Assembly: GCA_964642315.1 (NCBI GenBank)
Contig: CAZXOG010000001.1
Span: 496,001-560,000 of the forward strand
DNA: 64,000 nucleotides
Reading direction: 5' to 3'
Source of the DNA: JAGVDM01 sp964642315
GTDB taxonomy: Bacteria; Patescibacteriota; Gracilibacteria; Peribacterales; Peribacteraceae
Below the pieces are notes generated by a model that did no database searches, was not told the origin of the DNA, and was given only the letters and a program-made list of their open reading frames with translations. Shown piece by piece: positions 39,033 through 48,062 of the stretch. A program made the position numbers and the translations under genes. The stretch's first letter is position 1; each line of letters opens with the position of its first letter.

Positions 39033-40835
39033 ATGCGACGGTACCACCGCCACTGGCCGACGTACGCCGACGCCTCATACGGCAGCAACAGGCCCGCGCG
39101 CTTCGGATTCCTCCGGCCGCTCGTGGCACTCGGCATCATCGCCGTCATGCTCTACTTCGTGGGATCGTGGCTCTTCGGGCTCTTCGACTTCGGGGCAGTG
39201 CAGGGCGCGTCGGTCCGCCTCGTCCCGGAAGAACGCGGCACCGTGCAGGTAGCGCTCGACGGCGGAGAGTGGAAACGCGCCGAGCAGGAAATCAAGCTGT
39301 TCCCCGGCGACCAGGTGCAGACCGCCGCGAACGCCGGCGCGGCGCTTACGTTCTTCGACGGAACGTTCGTCCGGCTCGCCGACGAGAGCGCCGCTCTGAT
39401 CGTGGAGAGCACGGAGGGGGAGAACGCGTCCGCCATCGAACTCCGCCTCGACCGCGGATCGGCGTGGGTCGCCGTGCCGTCGCCGGAAGCGTTCACGGGA
39501 ACAATCACCCGAACTATTGCGACGCCGCTCCTGCGCGCCGATCTCACCACCCGCACGGAAGCGCTCGTCGCCGACCGCTCGCTCACTGTCTTCGACGGCG
39601 ACGGCCCCGGCGCGGAAGTCCGGGTTGCCGGAGTGCGCGATCCGGTGCTCGTCGGAGAGGGGCAGGTGCTCGTGCTCCCGGCGGATCCCGCAGCTGCTGA
39701 GGATCTCTACGCGTTCCGCACACCGCTCGACCCGCGGGCAATGGCCTCTCCGTTCCTGGAAGAGAGCCGAGCGCAGTACCAGTCGCACTGGCGCACGGAC
39801 ACCCCCGCCGCCGCCGCACCCGCATCGGACGATGACGCCGAAACCGCGGATGTGCCGTCGGCACTCCCCGGGGATACGCTGCTCTCCGTTACGTCACCGG
39901 AGGACGGCGAGTTCATCGCCACCGCGACGGTGGCAGTGAAAGGCATGACAGCGGCCACGGTCGCCGCCGTCCGCGTGAACGGGTACGGCGCAAAACTCAA
40001 CGACACAACCGGGGCGTTCGATATCGAGCTCTCGCTCCCCGGAAGCGAAGAAGTGCCGATTACCGTCGAGGCGCTCGACGGGAACGGCACGGTCGTCGAC
40101 GAGCGCGCGCTCACGGTGCGCCGCTCGCTTACGGCGCCGGACCCGCCGCACTTCCTCTCACCGGCGAAGGACGGCGAAACGTACCAGACGCAGCGCAGGA
40201 AACTCACGATCAGCGGCGATGCGCCGGAGAGCGCGGTCGGCATCATCGTGAACGACTACCGGCTGCAGCGCTTTGAGCCCGGCGACCGCGCGTGGACGTA
40301 CCTCGCAAACCTCGATCTGGGCAACCTGAAAGAAGGAGAGAACCTCTTCACGGCGGTAGCAATCGACGCGGCAGGAAGAAAGAGCGAGCCTGCGTTCATG
40401 ACGATTGTCATCGGTGGAGAAACGGAGGGCGTCATCGCGCAGAGCTCCACAGGAGCGCTCCCGCCAAGGAGCGCGGCAGCGGAAGAACCTGCCCCGATAG
40501 ACCCCGCGACACTGCCACAGAATGATCCTCTGGCACCGGGCACAATCAGCGTCACTGCGCCGAGTGCGGGGAACCAGCACACCGCCGTGGGGACGGATGA
40601 ACTGGAATTCCTCATCGAGGGAACCGTGCCGCAGGGAACGCAGTCCGTATGGGTGAATGACTACCGCCTGCAACTCTTCTCATCCGGGAAGACGTACTGG
40701 AACTACATTGCGAGCACGAAGCTCAACACCATGAAACGCGGGACGAACACGTACACGATCGTCGCCCGCGACAGCGAGAACCGCATTCTGGACCGGTTCA
40801 CCTACACGATCGAATTCAGTCCGCGGGAGGAGTGA
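39033..40835 (+). CDS. Membrane-anchored FecR-like/Ig-like domain protein
   Basis: A 600-residue envelope protein. A basic N-terminus is followed by one transmembrane helix (about residues 28-50, PLVALGIIAVMLYFVGSWLF). A FecR-like beta domain covers about 60-190 (LFPGDQVQTAANAGAALTF, RLDRGSAWVAV). After a Pro/Ala/Asp-rich linker come three Ig-like (glucodextranase-B-like) modules, each with a pattern like VNGYGAKLNDTTGAFDIELSLPG or VNDYRLQRFEPGDRAWTYLANLDLGNLKEGEN. The latter repeats near the C-terminus as VNDYRLQLFSSGKTYWNYIAS. FecR-Ig proteins of this kind are frequent CPR surface proteins. The start could also be ATG 39012. The 3' end overlaps the convergent pseudouridine synthase gene by 20 bp. 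Confidence 0.82.
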   Translation: MRRYHRHWPTYADASYGSNRPARFGFLRPLVALGIIAVMLYFVGSWLFGLFDFGAVQGASVRLVPEERGTVQVALDGGEWKRAEQEIKLFPGDQVQTAANAGAALTFFDGTFVRLADESAALIVESTEGENASAIELRLDRGSAWVAVPSPEAFTGTITRTIATPLLRADLTTRTEALVADRSLTVFDGDGPGAEVRVAGVRDPVLVGEGQVLVLPADPAAAEDLYAFRTPLDPRAMASPFLEESRAQYQSHWRTDTPAAAAPASDDDAETADVPSALPGDTLLSVTSPEDGEFIATATVAVKGMTAATVAAVRVNGYGAKLNDTTGAFDIELSLPGSEEVPITVEALDGNGTVVDERALTVRRSLTAPDPPHFLSPAKDGETYQTQRRKLTISGDAPESAVGIIVNDYRLQRFEPGDRAWTYLANLDLGNLKEGENLFTAVAIDAAGRKSEPAFMTIVIGGETEGVIAQSSTGALPPRSAAAEEPAPIDPATLPQNDPLAPGTISVTAPSAGNQHTAVGTDELEFLIEGTVPQGTQSVWVNDYRLQLFSSGKTYWNYIASTKLNTMKRGTNTYTIVARDSENRILDRFTYTIEFSPREE

Positions 40836-41757
40836 TTCCTACGCCCTTGAGTGCAGCGAGGAACGCCGCAGGAAGCGGCGCCGTTACGGTGTGCCTGCCG
40901 CCATCCGCCGGGGATACAAAGGTGAGCTTCCATGCGTGGAGGCAGAGGGAAGAAAGTTCCATATCCTGCGTAAGACGCTCGCTCGCCGAACTTGCGTAGC
41001 GCGCGTCGCCGAGGAGCGGGTGCCCTATCGCCGCGAGATGCACGCGGATCTGGTGCGTGCGGCCGGTGTGGAGATCGCAGGCGAGGAGCGCGCAGCCCGG
41101 GCCCGCCGCGACCGTGCGGTAGGTGGTCTTCGCTTCGCGGCTCGCGGAGGTGCGCAGCACAGACATTTTCGTGCGGTCGGTGAGGTTGCGCCCCACGGGC
41201 GCGTCAATCACCGCGGCAGGGGGATCGGGGATACCTGCCACGAGCGCAAGGTATGTCTTCGCGGTCGTGCGCGACGCAAATTGCTCCTGGAGCGCCCTGT
41301 GCGCCGCAGCGGTCTTCGCAATGAGCAGACAGCCGGTCGTATCCTTATCCAGCCGGTGCACGAGCGCGGTCTCCGTGGAGAAGGGGAGACCCCGCTCCGC
41401 AAAGAGATGGGCAACGCCGTGGAGAATCGTCGCCTCATCCTCCGGCATGCCGGCGCCGGGATGCACGGCAATGCCTGCCGGCTTCGCAATCACGATGCAC
41501 GCCTTGTCCTCGAAGAGGACAGGAAGCCTGAGATCAACCGGGTGAACGAACGCGCCTTCCGCCGGAAGATCCGTGCAGTCGAGGAGCACCCGGTCGCCGA
41601 TCTTCAGGTGCAGCGCGGGCTTGAGATCGCGAATGCCATTCACCGAAACGCACCCCTCATCGATCGCACGCCGCAGCCTGCTGCGGCTGAGCGTCGTGCG
41701 TGATGCGAGGAACTGATCCAGGCGCTGCGTGCCGTCGGCAATCCACTCCTGCCGCAT
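40816..41757 (-). CDS. RluA/RluD family pseudouridine synthase
   Basis: This enzyme converts specific uridines in 23S rRNA (or tRNA) to pseudouridine. The 313-residue protein has an N-terminal S4 RNA-binding domain (QRLDQFLASRTTLSRSRLRRAIDEGCVSVNGI). The catalytic domain has IVIAKPAGIAVHPGAG and the active-site Asp in LVHRLDKDTTGCLLIAK, with RTHQIRVHLAAIGHPLLGD near the C-terminus. The site specificity is not deducible. ATG at 41757 is supported by CACAAT 6 nt upstream. Confidence 0.93.
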   Translation of the reverse strand: MRQEWIADGTQRLDQFLASRTTLSRSRLRRAIDEGCVSVNGIRDLKPALHLKIGDRVLLDCTDLPAEGAFVHPVDLRLPVLFEDKACIVIAKPAGIAVHPGAGMPEDEATILHGVAHLFAERGLPFSTETALVHRLDKDTTGCLLIAKTAAAHRALQEQFASRTTAKTYLALVAGIPDPPAAVIDAPVGRNLTDRTKMSVLRTSASREAKTTYRTVAAGPGCALLACDLHTGRTHQIRVHLAAIGHPLLGDARYASSASERLTQDMELSSLCLHAWKLTFVSPADGGRHTVTAPLPAAFLAALKGVGITPPAD

Positions 41758-41763
41758 GGCGGC

Positions 41764-41769
41764 ATTGTG
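41764..41769 (-). promoter_or_regulatory. -10-like box of the pseudouridine synthase gene
   Basis: CACAAT (minus strand) ends 6 nt before the ATG at 41757. It is off consensus in the first base. Confidence 0.4.
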
Positions 41770-41796
41770 CCGCAAGCGGGAGAAATCCGGAATGCT

Positions 41797-41973
41797 TTAC
41801 CTGCCATTCTCCTCCTCCGCACGCAGCGCAGGGAGCGACCGGAGGTACCGGTCGAGACCCGCGCGATCAATCTGGGAGAGAACGGCGACTTCCCAGAGCG
41901 CGAGGCGCCGCGGAGACGCCGCATGGCGTGCTTCCGGTGCGGCAATTGCCTGATCGGGGAGAGACTCCATGAG
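41797..41973 (-). CDS. Possible small helical protein
   Basis: The 382-bp gap between the pseudouridine synthase gene and tyrS holds one plausible small frame of 58 codons on the minus strand. It contains SPRRLALWEVAVLSQIDRAGLDRYLRSL, which looks amphipathic and helical. A TAGAGT -10-like box lies about 27 nt upstream of ATG 41973, with a pyrimidine-rich leader like that of other genes here. No family is recognised. Nothing else is visible in the gap apart from the tyrS promoter. Confidence 0.4.
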   Translation of the reverse strand, partial: LMESLPDQAIAAPEARHAASPRRLALWEVAVLSQIDRAGLDRYLRSLPALRAEEENGR

Positions 41974-42127
41974 AGAGGAGAAAGAAATGTGGGCGCACTC
42001 TACCGGCGGGCGCGGCGCGGTCAACGGGGATCGCAGCGGGAACCACGGAAAGACCGAGTGCAGGGGATAGCGGAGAGGAGAAGAGAGAACCGGCGATCTC
42101 TGCCGCCTTCCCCGCAGCCTTTTCTGC

Positions 42128-42133
42128 TATGCT
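42128..42133 (+). promoter_or_regulatory. tyrS -10 box, leaderless
   Basis: TATGCT preceded by TGC (extended -10) ends 6 nt before the GTG start. There is no room for a T-box leader. Confidence 0.65.
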
Positions 42134-42139
42134 GCCCCC

Positions 42140-43297
42140 GTGCCGAAGAACCCATCCGATCTCCTCACGCGTTCCGTCGCCGACGTGGTGCCGCGCGCGC
42201 TCGCGGAACAGAAGCTGAAGAACGGCGAGAAGCTGCGCATCTACTGGGGCATCGATCCCACGGGATCGAAACTGCACCTCGGCCACGCCGTGCCGCTGCG
42301 CAAGTTCCGGCAGTTCCAGGAAGCGGGGCACGAGGTGATCTTCCTCATCGGCAGCTTCACAGCCATGATCGGCGATCCCTCCGGTCAGGATGCGATGCGC
42401 GCGCCGCTCACGCGCGAGCAGGTGGAGGAGAACTTCCGCACGTACAAGGCGCAGGCAAGCAAGATCATCGATTTCGGCGCGACGAAAGTCGTTTACAACC
42501 ACGAATGGCTGGATCCGCTCACGCTCAAGGGCATCGTAGGGCTCGCGAGCAACTTCACGGTGCAGCAGATGCTCCAGCGCGACATGTTCCAGAAGCGCAT
42601 CAAGGAGGGGAACCCCATTTCCCTCGTGGAATTCCTGTACCCGATCATGGTGGGGTACGACTCCGTGATGCTCGACGTGGATTGCGAGATGGGCGGCAAC
42701 GACCAGCTCTTCAACATGCTCTGCGGCCGCACGCTGCAGCAGGCGCTCGGAAAGCGCGACAAGTTCGTGCTCACGGTCAAACTCCTCGAGGGAACGGACG
42801 GCCGCAAGATGAGCAAGACGTACGGCAACTGCATCTATCTGACAGACGAGCCCGGAGATATGTTCGGCAAGGTGATGTCCGTGCGCGATGATCTGATGGC
42901 CACGTACTTCGAGTGTTGCACCGATGTGGCGATGGAAGAGGTGAAGAAGATCCTCAAGGGGAACCCCCGCGATGCCAAGGCGCGGCTCGCGCGGGAGATC
43001 GTCACGCTCTACCACGGCGCAGATGCCGCGACGCGGGCGGAGGAATCCTTCAACCGCGTCTTTAAGGAGAAGGAGCTGCCCGAGAATATTCCGGAAGTCA
43101 CAGTGAAGAAGGGTACGCCGCTCCTCGATGTGCTCACTCAAGAGAAGCTCGCCCCGTCGAAATCGGAGGCGCGCAGACTCATTGCGCAGGGCGGCGTGAA
43201 GGTGAATGACACCGTCGTGCAAAGCACCGATGCGCCTGCGGAGCAGGGGATTGTGAAAGTGGGAAAGCGGAAGTTCCTCCGGCTCACTCTCCGCTAG
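42140..43297 (+). CDS. tyrS: Tyrosyl-tRNA synthetase
   Basis: TyrRS charges tRNA-Tyr. The 385-residue class I enzyme has IYWGIDPTGSKLHLGHAVPL (HIGH motif as HLGH), IGSFTAMIGDPSG, YPIMVGYDSV, GGNDQLFNMLCGR and KMSKTYGN (the KMSKS signature). A C-terminal S4 domain follows (LAPSKSEARRLIAQGGVKVNDTVV). The layout matches the shorter TyrZ-like bacterial subtype. The start is GTG, set by the promoter position. Confidence 0.95.
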   Translation: MPKNPSDLLTRSVADVVPRALAEQKLKNGEKLRIYWGIDPTGSKLHLGHAVPLRKFRQFQEAGHEVIFLIGSFTAMIGDPSGQDAMRAPLTREQVEENFRTYKAQASKIIDFGATKVVYNHEWLDPLTLKGIVGLASNFTVQQMLQRDMFQKRIKEGNPISLVEFLYPIMVGYDSVMLDVDCEMGGNDQLFNMLCGRTLQQALGKRDKFVLTVKLLEGTDGRKMSKTYGNCIYLTDEPGDMFGKVMSVRDDLMATYFECCTDVAMEEVKKILKGNPRDAKARLAREIVTLYHGADAATRAEESFNRVFKEKELPENIPEVTVKKGTPLLDVLTQEKLAPSKSEARRLIAQGGVKVNDTVVQSTDAPAEQGIVKVGKRKFLRLTLR

Positions 43298-43303
43298 TCC
43301 GCA

Positions 43304-43663
43304 TCATCGTCTCCTCATCTCTTCCCCGACGATCGCGTGGAGAAGAGGATTCAGTATCGCAAGCTGCGAGAGGATAGCCGGATCGCTCATCCGGCGGAGG
43401 AATTCCTCCCACGCGGTGAGCGGGCTCGGGATACCGCGCTCCGCGAGGTACTGCTGGAGCACTGGATCATCAAGCAGGATGGAAGCCACCCGTCCCGGCA
43501 CGGTGAGCGTGAGTTCATCAACGGGCGAAAGATCCTCCGCTGGAGCAGGGGAAGATGGATCCGGAAGACCGTGTTCGCGGCGTTCGGATCTCTGCATCCC
43601 GCGCGGATGAACGGGATGCTGTTCGCCACCCGTCGCGCCGCCAATCGGAGGAATGTCGCTCAT
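43304..43663 (-). CDS. Hypothetical protein
   Basis: A protein of 119 residues with no recognised family. The first half is Pro/Gly/Glu-rich and probably unstructured. The second half (VPGRVASILLDDPVLQQYL, PSPLTAWEEFLRRM, LSQLAILNPLLHAIVGEEM) looks like three short helices. TAGAAT lies exactly 6 nt before the ATG, which supports a real, separately transcribed gene. It is divergent from the next small gene, 56 bp between starts. Confidence 0.65.
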   Translation of the reverse strand: MSDIPPIGGATGGEQHPVHPRGMQRSERREHGLPDPSSPAPAEDLSPVDELTLTVPGRVASILLDDPVLQQYLAERGIPSPLTAWEEFLRRMSDPAILSQLAILNPLLHAIVGEEMRRR

Positions 43664-43669
43664 CGAGAT

Positions 43670-43712
43670 ATTCTAGCATGGAATTGCCGTCGTGGTAAGA
43701 ATAGTTTACAAT
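43670..43712. promoter_or_regulatory. Two divergent leaderless promoters
   Basis: Minus strand: TAGAAT at 43670-43675, 6 nt before the start at 43663. Plus strand: TACAAT at 43707-43712, 7 nt before the ATG at 43720. The plus-strand box covers an earlier in-frame ATG (43711), so that codon is unlikely to be the start. Confidence 0.65.
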
Positions 43713-43719
43713 GCATGCG

Positions 43720-44001
43720 ATGTTCACTGCAGAAATCCCCGACGTGCACGACCCCGCGTGGGACCCGAGCGAAAAGCTCGCGTACCTCACGCACCTGCGC
43801 GAGCAGGGAGTACCGGCCATGCGGGAGAACCGCGGCAGACTGATTGACGCGCACGGGAACGACCGGAGCGACCTGATTCCGGAACCGCCGGCAAATGGGG
43901 ACCTAAGCCCCCTGCTCGGGGAAACGATGGAGCAGACCGCAGAAGCAATAGATGCGCTGATCGCGCGAACGCTCAATGGCATCGAGAACCGAACGCTGTA
44001 A
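43720..44001 (+). CDS. Hypothetical small acidic protein
   Basis: A protein of 93 residues, acidic, with no membrane segment and no recognised family. It begins FTAEIPDVHDPAWDPSEKL and ends with a helix (ETMEQTAEAIDALIARTL). The start at 43720 is set by the TACAAT box 7 nt upstream. Confidence 0.6.
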   Translation: MFTAEIPDVHDPAWDPSEKLAYLTHLREQGVPAMRENRGRLIDAHGNDRSDLIPEPPANGDLSPLLGETMEQTAEAIDALIARTLNGIENRTL

Positions 44002-44035
44002 CGCACAACCGAACGCATCGCGCATTGCGCGCCAC

Positions 44036-44962
44036 TTACGGCTCCTTCACCGCGATGAACGAGAACTCGCTCAAGTTCGCGAAAAGTGTGAGTTTGCCTT
44101 CTTCATCAATGAACGCGAAGTACCCGGTGCCGTTGCCGTCCACGGCCGAGAGGGGATCGGCCGGAATCCGGAGGAGGTAATCCGGCACCAGCGCGCGCAT
44201 GTCCGCGCGGTACACGCAGGTCGCCGCGGTGAGGCGGCAGATCTCGCGGGCGGTATCGCCCCCGACGGGGATCGGCACGGGGTACGCGCCGTCCTTGCTG
44301 TTGCGGTACCGTAGGATCGCCGCGAGGAGCTCCTGCAGATCCTGCTCGCGCGTGCGGTCACGGATGATCTCCCGCCGCCGGTCCTCAAACTGTAGGAACC
44401 GCACGGCGAGAACCTTCGTGCGTTCCTTGGCCTCCGCGAGCTCACGGGGATTCATGCGGCTCGTCACCTCCACCAGCGCCCCGCGCGCAAGGGGATGCCC
44501 GTCCGCGAGTGCAAAATTAAGCCACATGAACGCGTACGGGTAATCCATCCCCACGCCTTCGCCGCGGAAGTACTTGATGCCATTGCGGTAGAACACCTCT
44601 GTCTCCACCGTGACCGGCGTTCGGCTGATGACGCTCGGCTTCGTATCCGTACTCAGGGTGGGGGAGTTGAAGGAGCGCTGACGCGTGACCACTCCGAGAT
44701 CTGTTTCGGCCGGGCGGAGCAGACGTACGTGCGGCTCGCGCAGGAGCACCGACGTGCTCGATGGCGGCGCGTCCGAGAGGCGCTGCCGGCGCTCGCCGCG
44801 GAGGAGTTCGCGCCGGTCGAGCGTGCGCAGATACTCCGCGGTCCGGGTGACCTGGCGGCTCGTCATGCGCTGGCGCGCGATGTGCTCGAGGAACGCCGCC
44901 TCCGCGGGACGGACAATGCAGAACGAGAGGACCGCGGCAGAGAGGAGAGGGAACACGCGCAC
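44036..44962 (-). CDS. Exported Sel1-like/pseudopilin-like protein
   Basis: A 308-residue protein with an N-terminal signal peptide (VFPLLSAAVLSFCIVRPAEA). The middle has a Sel1-type repeat (YRNGIKYFRGEGVGMDYPYAFMWLNFALADGHPLA). The C-terminal 120 residues (LQELLAAILRYRNSKDGAYP, ICRLTAATCVY, DYLLRIPADPLS, GTGYFAF) look like the globular half of a type II secretion/type IV pseudopilin, with no preceding pilin helix. GTG at 44962 is chosen because TATACT ends 7 nt upstream, with the signal peptide directly after it. The combination is unusual; the function is unknown. Confidence 0.65.
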   Translation of the reverse strand: MRVFPLLSAAVLSFCIVRPAEAAFLEHIARQRMTSRQVTRTAEYLRTLDRRELLRGERRQRLSDAPPSSTSVLLREPHVRLLRPAETDLGVVTRQRSFNSPTLSTDTKPSVISRTPVTVETEVFYRNGIKYFRGEGVGMDYPYAFMWLNFALADGHPLARGALVEVTSRMNPRELAEAKERTKVLAVRFLQFEDRRREIIRDRTREQDLQELLAAILRYRNSKDGAYPVPIPVGGDTAREICRLTAATCVYRADMRALVPDYLLRIPADPLSAVDGNGTGYFAFIDEEGKLTLFANLSEFSFIAVKEP

Positions 44963-44969
44963 GGACTTC

Positions 44970-45068
44970 AGTATAGACGACAAGATTGTTCACTTTTGTT
45001 ATTCAGTAAACAACTTGGGGAATGTTCAAGCCAATACAGATAAACTCCGTACAAAAAAGGTGTACAGT
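44970..45068. promoter_or_regulatory. Divergent leaderless promoters for two exported proteins
   Basis: Minus strand: TATACT (44970-44975), 7 nt before the GTG at 44962. Plus strand: TACAGT (45063-45068), 7 nt before the ATG at 45076. A GTACA/TGTAC inverted repeat surrounds the AAAAAGG just before the plus -10 box and could be an operator. Confidence 0.6.
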
Positions 45069-45075
45069 CCGCGCG

Positions 45076-45291
45076 ATGAAACTCCACGCACTCCTCGCCG
45101 GTCTCCTCGGTCTCCTCACGGTCGGTTCCACGGTCTTCGCCGAAAACGCACCATCTCAACCGGATTCCTTCGACATGATCGCCTCGGCGACCGTACGCGG
45201 ATTCGAGCTTCCGCTGAAAGGCCGCCTGTATCTCCCACCGGTTGGTCCTGCCCCCTCTGTCCGCGTCCGCGGCCGCACCGCATTGGTCTGA
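45076..45291 (+). CDS. Small secreted protein
   Basis: A 71-residue protein with a textbook signal peptide (KLHALLAGLLGLLTVGSTVFA, cleavage after about residue 22). A mature part of roughly 49 residues follows, with no cysteines and no recognised family. The TACAGT box 7 nt upstream sets the start. A longer in-frame upstream extension is not supported. Confidence 0.6.
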   Translation: MKLHALLAGLLGLLTVGSTVFAENAPSQPDSFDMIASATVRGFELPLKGRLYLPPVGPAPSVRVRGRTALV

Positions 45292-45347
45292 TCGCTTTCA
45301 CCACGTTCGCGCTTCCTCCACAAGTCCCATGCGGCGCCGGAGGTGCG

Positions 45348-45353
45348 TACACT
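45348..45353 (+). promoter_or_regulatory. -10 box of the SLH/Cys-rich protein gene, leaderless
   Basis: TACACT ends 6 nt before the ATG at 45360. Confidence 0.6.
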
Positions 45354-45359
45354 GCGGCT

Positions 45360-46754
45360 ATGAGCAATCTCCTCACGAAATCAGCGCTCTTTCTCGCGGG
45401 AGCGGGCACGGTGCTCGCGGGAACGGTTGTCGCGCAAACGGTGGGCACGTCGCGCCTGTTCCCCGATGTGGGGGAAGGCACGTTCTTCACCACATCCGTC
45501 CGCAAACTTGTGCAGCGCGGCGTGATCCGCGGGTACGAGAGCGGATACTTCGGACCCGATGACACCGTGACGCGCGCACAGATCGCCGTGATGCTCGACC
45601 GTTACGACCAGGAATCGGTTGATCCTCTGCGCAGGCAGATGGCCGAAGTGCGCAAGCTTCTCAATCTCGGCGCCTGCGGCGATAGCACCGTGCAGGTGGG
45701 AGAAGAATGTGACGACGGAAACGCGACGGATGGAGATGGCTGCTCTGCGATCTGTACCACCGAATCCGCGACGCCGACACCGCCAACCGTCTGCCCGTAC
45801 GGCGGGAAGACCTACACCATCGGTGCGAGCTTCCCCTCCACGGACGGATGCAACACCTGCACGTGCTCCGCGAACGGTGCCGTCGCCTGCACGCTGATGG
45901 CATGCGTTTCTTCGTCGTCATCGTCGTCCGTGAGCGCGACGCTCTGCGTGTCGGATACCGAATGCTCCGGAGGGACCGTCTGCTCCACCCGCTACGGCGA
46001 CTGCCTTTCCACATGCGAGGATACCTCGGCCCCCTGCATCCAGGTGTGCGCCGGCCACTGCATCGCGCCGGATGAGGAGGAGAGCGACGATGACGGGGAC
46101 GATGATGAAGAGGCGACATGCGGCAACGGGCTCTGCGAGGACGGCGAGGAGGCGTGGTGCCCCGCATGCGCAACCGCGTATCCCCCCTGCACGACACCCT
46201 GCACCGTGGGAACCTGCCCGCAGGATTGCAGCGGCGCCGGCAACGCCGCATGCGCCACTGCCGGCTTGAGTGTCCCGGTCGTCCCGAGCGCCCCGCCGTG
46301 TTGCGCGGGACTCCGCGGCATCTCGCCCGCCTCCGTCACATCCGAAGGCCTCTGCCAGTACGCCGTCGGCGCGGTGATCTGCTCCGCGTGCGGCAATGGG
46401 ACGTGCGATCAATGGGAGAACTCGTGCAACTGCGAGGAAGACTGTTCCTCTCTGCATGGCGCGGCATCCTCCATGTCTTCAACATCATCCCAGGCAATGG
46501 GGGAATGCAAGCAGCGTCTCTCGGTGATCCAGGGATACTTCAACGATGACTACGAGTGCTCGAACGACGACGAGTGCCGCCTCTTCCGCGCCAACTGTCC
46601 GTACGTCACCTGCGGAGAAGCCATCTCCCGGGAAGTGGAGGAGAATCTCACATCACTCGTGAACACCTTCGTTCAGCAGTGCAACGTGAGCCGGTGCTTG
46701 AGCTGCGCGGAAATGGACGTCGCTTGCGAGGAGGGGAAGTGCGTCGTGAAGTGA
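45360..46754 (+). CDS. Secreted SLH-domain, cysteine-rich surface protein
   Basis: A 464-residue exported protein. A signal peptide (LTKSALFLAGAGTVLAGTVVA) is followed by one S-layer homology domain (about 32-82: RLFPDVGEGTFFTTSVRKLVQRGVIRGYESGYFGPDDTVTRAQ). Next is a Myxococcus-type cysteine-rich repeat (QVGEECDDGNATDGDGCSAIC). A VWC-like module follows (PSTDGCNTCTCSANGAVACT), then a Ser-rich linker, two or more CGNGxCxxGE-type Cys clusters, an Asp/Glu tract, and a further Cys-rich tail. It contains dozens of cysteines, probably disulfide-bonded outside the cell. The frame is open far upstream, but the start is set by the signal peptide and the TACACT box. Confidence 0.85.
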   Translation: MSNLLTKSALFLAGAGTVLAGTVVAQTVGTSRLFPDVGEGTFFTTSVRKLVQRGVIRGYESGYFGPDDTVTRAQIAVMLDRYDQESVDPLRRQMAEVRKLLNLGACGDSTVQVGEECDDGNATDGDGCSAICTTESATPTPPTVCPYGGKTYTIGASFPSTDGCNTCTCSANGAVACTLMACVSSSSSSSVSATLCVSDTECSGGTVCSTRYGDCLSTCEDTSAPCIQVCAGHCIAPDEEESDDDGDDDEEATCGNGLCEDGEEAWCPACATAYPPCTTPCTVGTCPQDCSGAGNAACATAGLSVPVVPSAPPCCAGLRGISPASVTSEGLCQYAVGAVICSACGNGTCDQWENSCNCEEDCSSLHGAASSMSSTSSQAMGECKQRLSVIQGYFNDDYECSNDDECRLFRANCPYVTCGEAISREVEENLTSLVNTFVQQCNVSRCLSCAEMDVACEEGKCVVK

Positions 46755-46819
46755 GGGGAGGAAACTCCCGATGGTGATTGCGCCGCTCCGAAAGGGGAGA
46801 GATACTGCCGCGCCTTGCC

Positions 46820-47902
46820 ATGACCGTGCGACGAGGCGAACCAGCGGCGATCCTCCGGTACGACAGCCCCGCGTACCGCGTACACCATGAGCACATCGAG
46901 GCGATCGAAGACTCCGCGGAACGCCTGGGCCTGCTGCAGGGGAAATTCAAGAGCCAGATCCTCGGGCCAAGCGGCATCGTGTGCGATCGGCCTGCGGGAG
47001 ATGATGGTGAATCCGTCGCCCGTTCCTACTACGGCCTTGCGGTGCGGGTGGCAAATCCTAGGGAAGAACGCGGGGCGCAATCGCACCGTAACGCGCAGAT
47101 CCGCGAGCTCCTCTGTCGCGTGCTCGCGGTGCACCTGAGCGTGAGTGAACGGCCGCAGGAAGAGGAGCGCAATCCTGCGGAAGAATTGCCGGTGGAAACC
47201 TACCGCGATCTCATCGCGGATGCGCAGGCATTCGCGGAGGAACGCCGCGTGCGCTCGCTCCTGCCGAACCTCTTCGATGCCGCATCGCTCGGCAAGCAGA
47301 TCGCGGCGAACGCATACGACTGGGAGAACCCATCGGTGCACGAGTACTTCGGCCACCTCGCGGCGATCATGAGCTACCATCCGCGCCACCTCCATGCCGT
47401 CACCACGGCGCTCGGCCGCAACGGCGCGCGGGAGGAATCCATCGCGTTCCTGGAACAAGCCGCGCAATTCCGCGGCGAACCGGTTCTCGCGCTCTGCGCA
47501 GATAACCCCCTGCAGGCAGAAACGTACGTGCAGGCGCTCTTCGAATCCGGAGACGTGAAGCGCGCACTGGAGTTCTGCAGGGAATTCGGCACAGACCGGG
47601 CCATGCAGAACGGCACGCTCGCACGGTTCCTGCTGCTCGCGCTCCTCCGCACGGAAGGACAGGAAGAAGCACTCGCCCTGCTCACGGCGAATGCAGAAAC
47701 CCTCCGCACGGGGGACCGCCACGTGCGAAAAACCGTCGGAATCGCCTGCGAGGAAATCGGCTGGTATCTGTACGGCCTCGGCCGCAACGAGGAAGGTATC
47801 GCGCTGCTCCAGTCTCTCGTGCCGGAAGAGATCGGTCCGCACGGCAGGACAAATATGCAGTGCCTGTACGCTTCACTGAGCAGTGAGAATACTGAAAAAT
47901 AG
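46820..47902 (+). CDS. Hypothetical TPR-like helical protein
   Basis: A 360-residue soluble protein with no clear family. The N-terminal third is mixed; the rest is a string of helical pairs (EESIAFLEQAAQFRGEPVLALCADN, AETYVQALFESGDVKRALEFC, RFLLLALLRTEGQEEALALL) typical of degenerate tetratricopeptide-type repeats. ATG at 46820 is chosen; a GATACT box lies 13 nt upstream. Earlier in-frame starts are less likely. The partners are unknown. Confidence 0.65.
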   Translation: MTVRRGEPAAILRYDSPAYRVHHEHIEAIEDSAERLGLLQGKFKSQILGPSGIVCDRPAGDDGESVARSYYGLAVRVANPREERGAQSHRNAQIRELLCRVLAVHLSVSERPQEEERNPAEELPVETYRDLIADAQAFAEERRVRSLLPNLFDAASLGKQIAANAYDWENPSVHEYFGHLAAIMSYHPRHLHAVTTALGRNGAREESIAFLEQAAQFRGEPVLALCADNPLQAETYVQALFESGDVKRALEFCREFGTDRAMQNGTLARFLLLALLRTEGQEEALALLTANAETLRTGDRHVRKTVGIACEEIGWYLYGLGRNEEGIALLQSLVPEEIGPHGRTNMQCLYASLSSENTEK

Positions 47903-48062
47903 AAATGGAATTCTGCAACTTGTTACAGGAATGAACAACGGAAGAGGGAACAACCGAAAGGAGATACGCGAAACAGAGAGAAGAGGGGATTGCCCTCAAC
48001 GCCTTTCGCAACAGTAAAAACTGGCAACAGCAGGGGATATTGCAGGCCCCGAATGGCAACTC

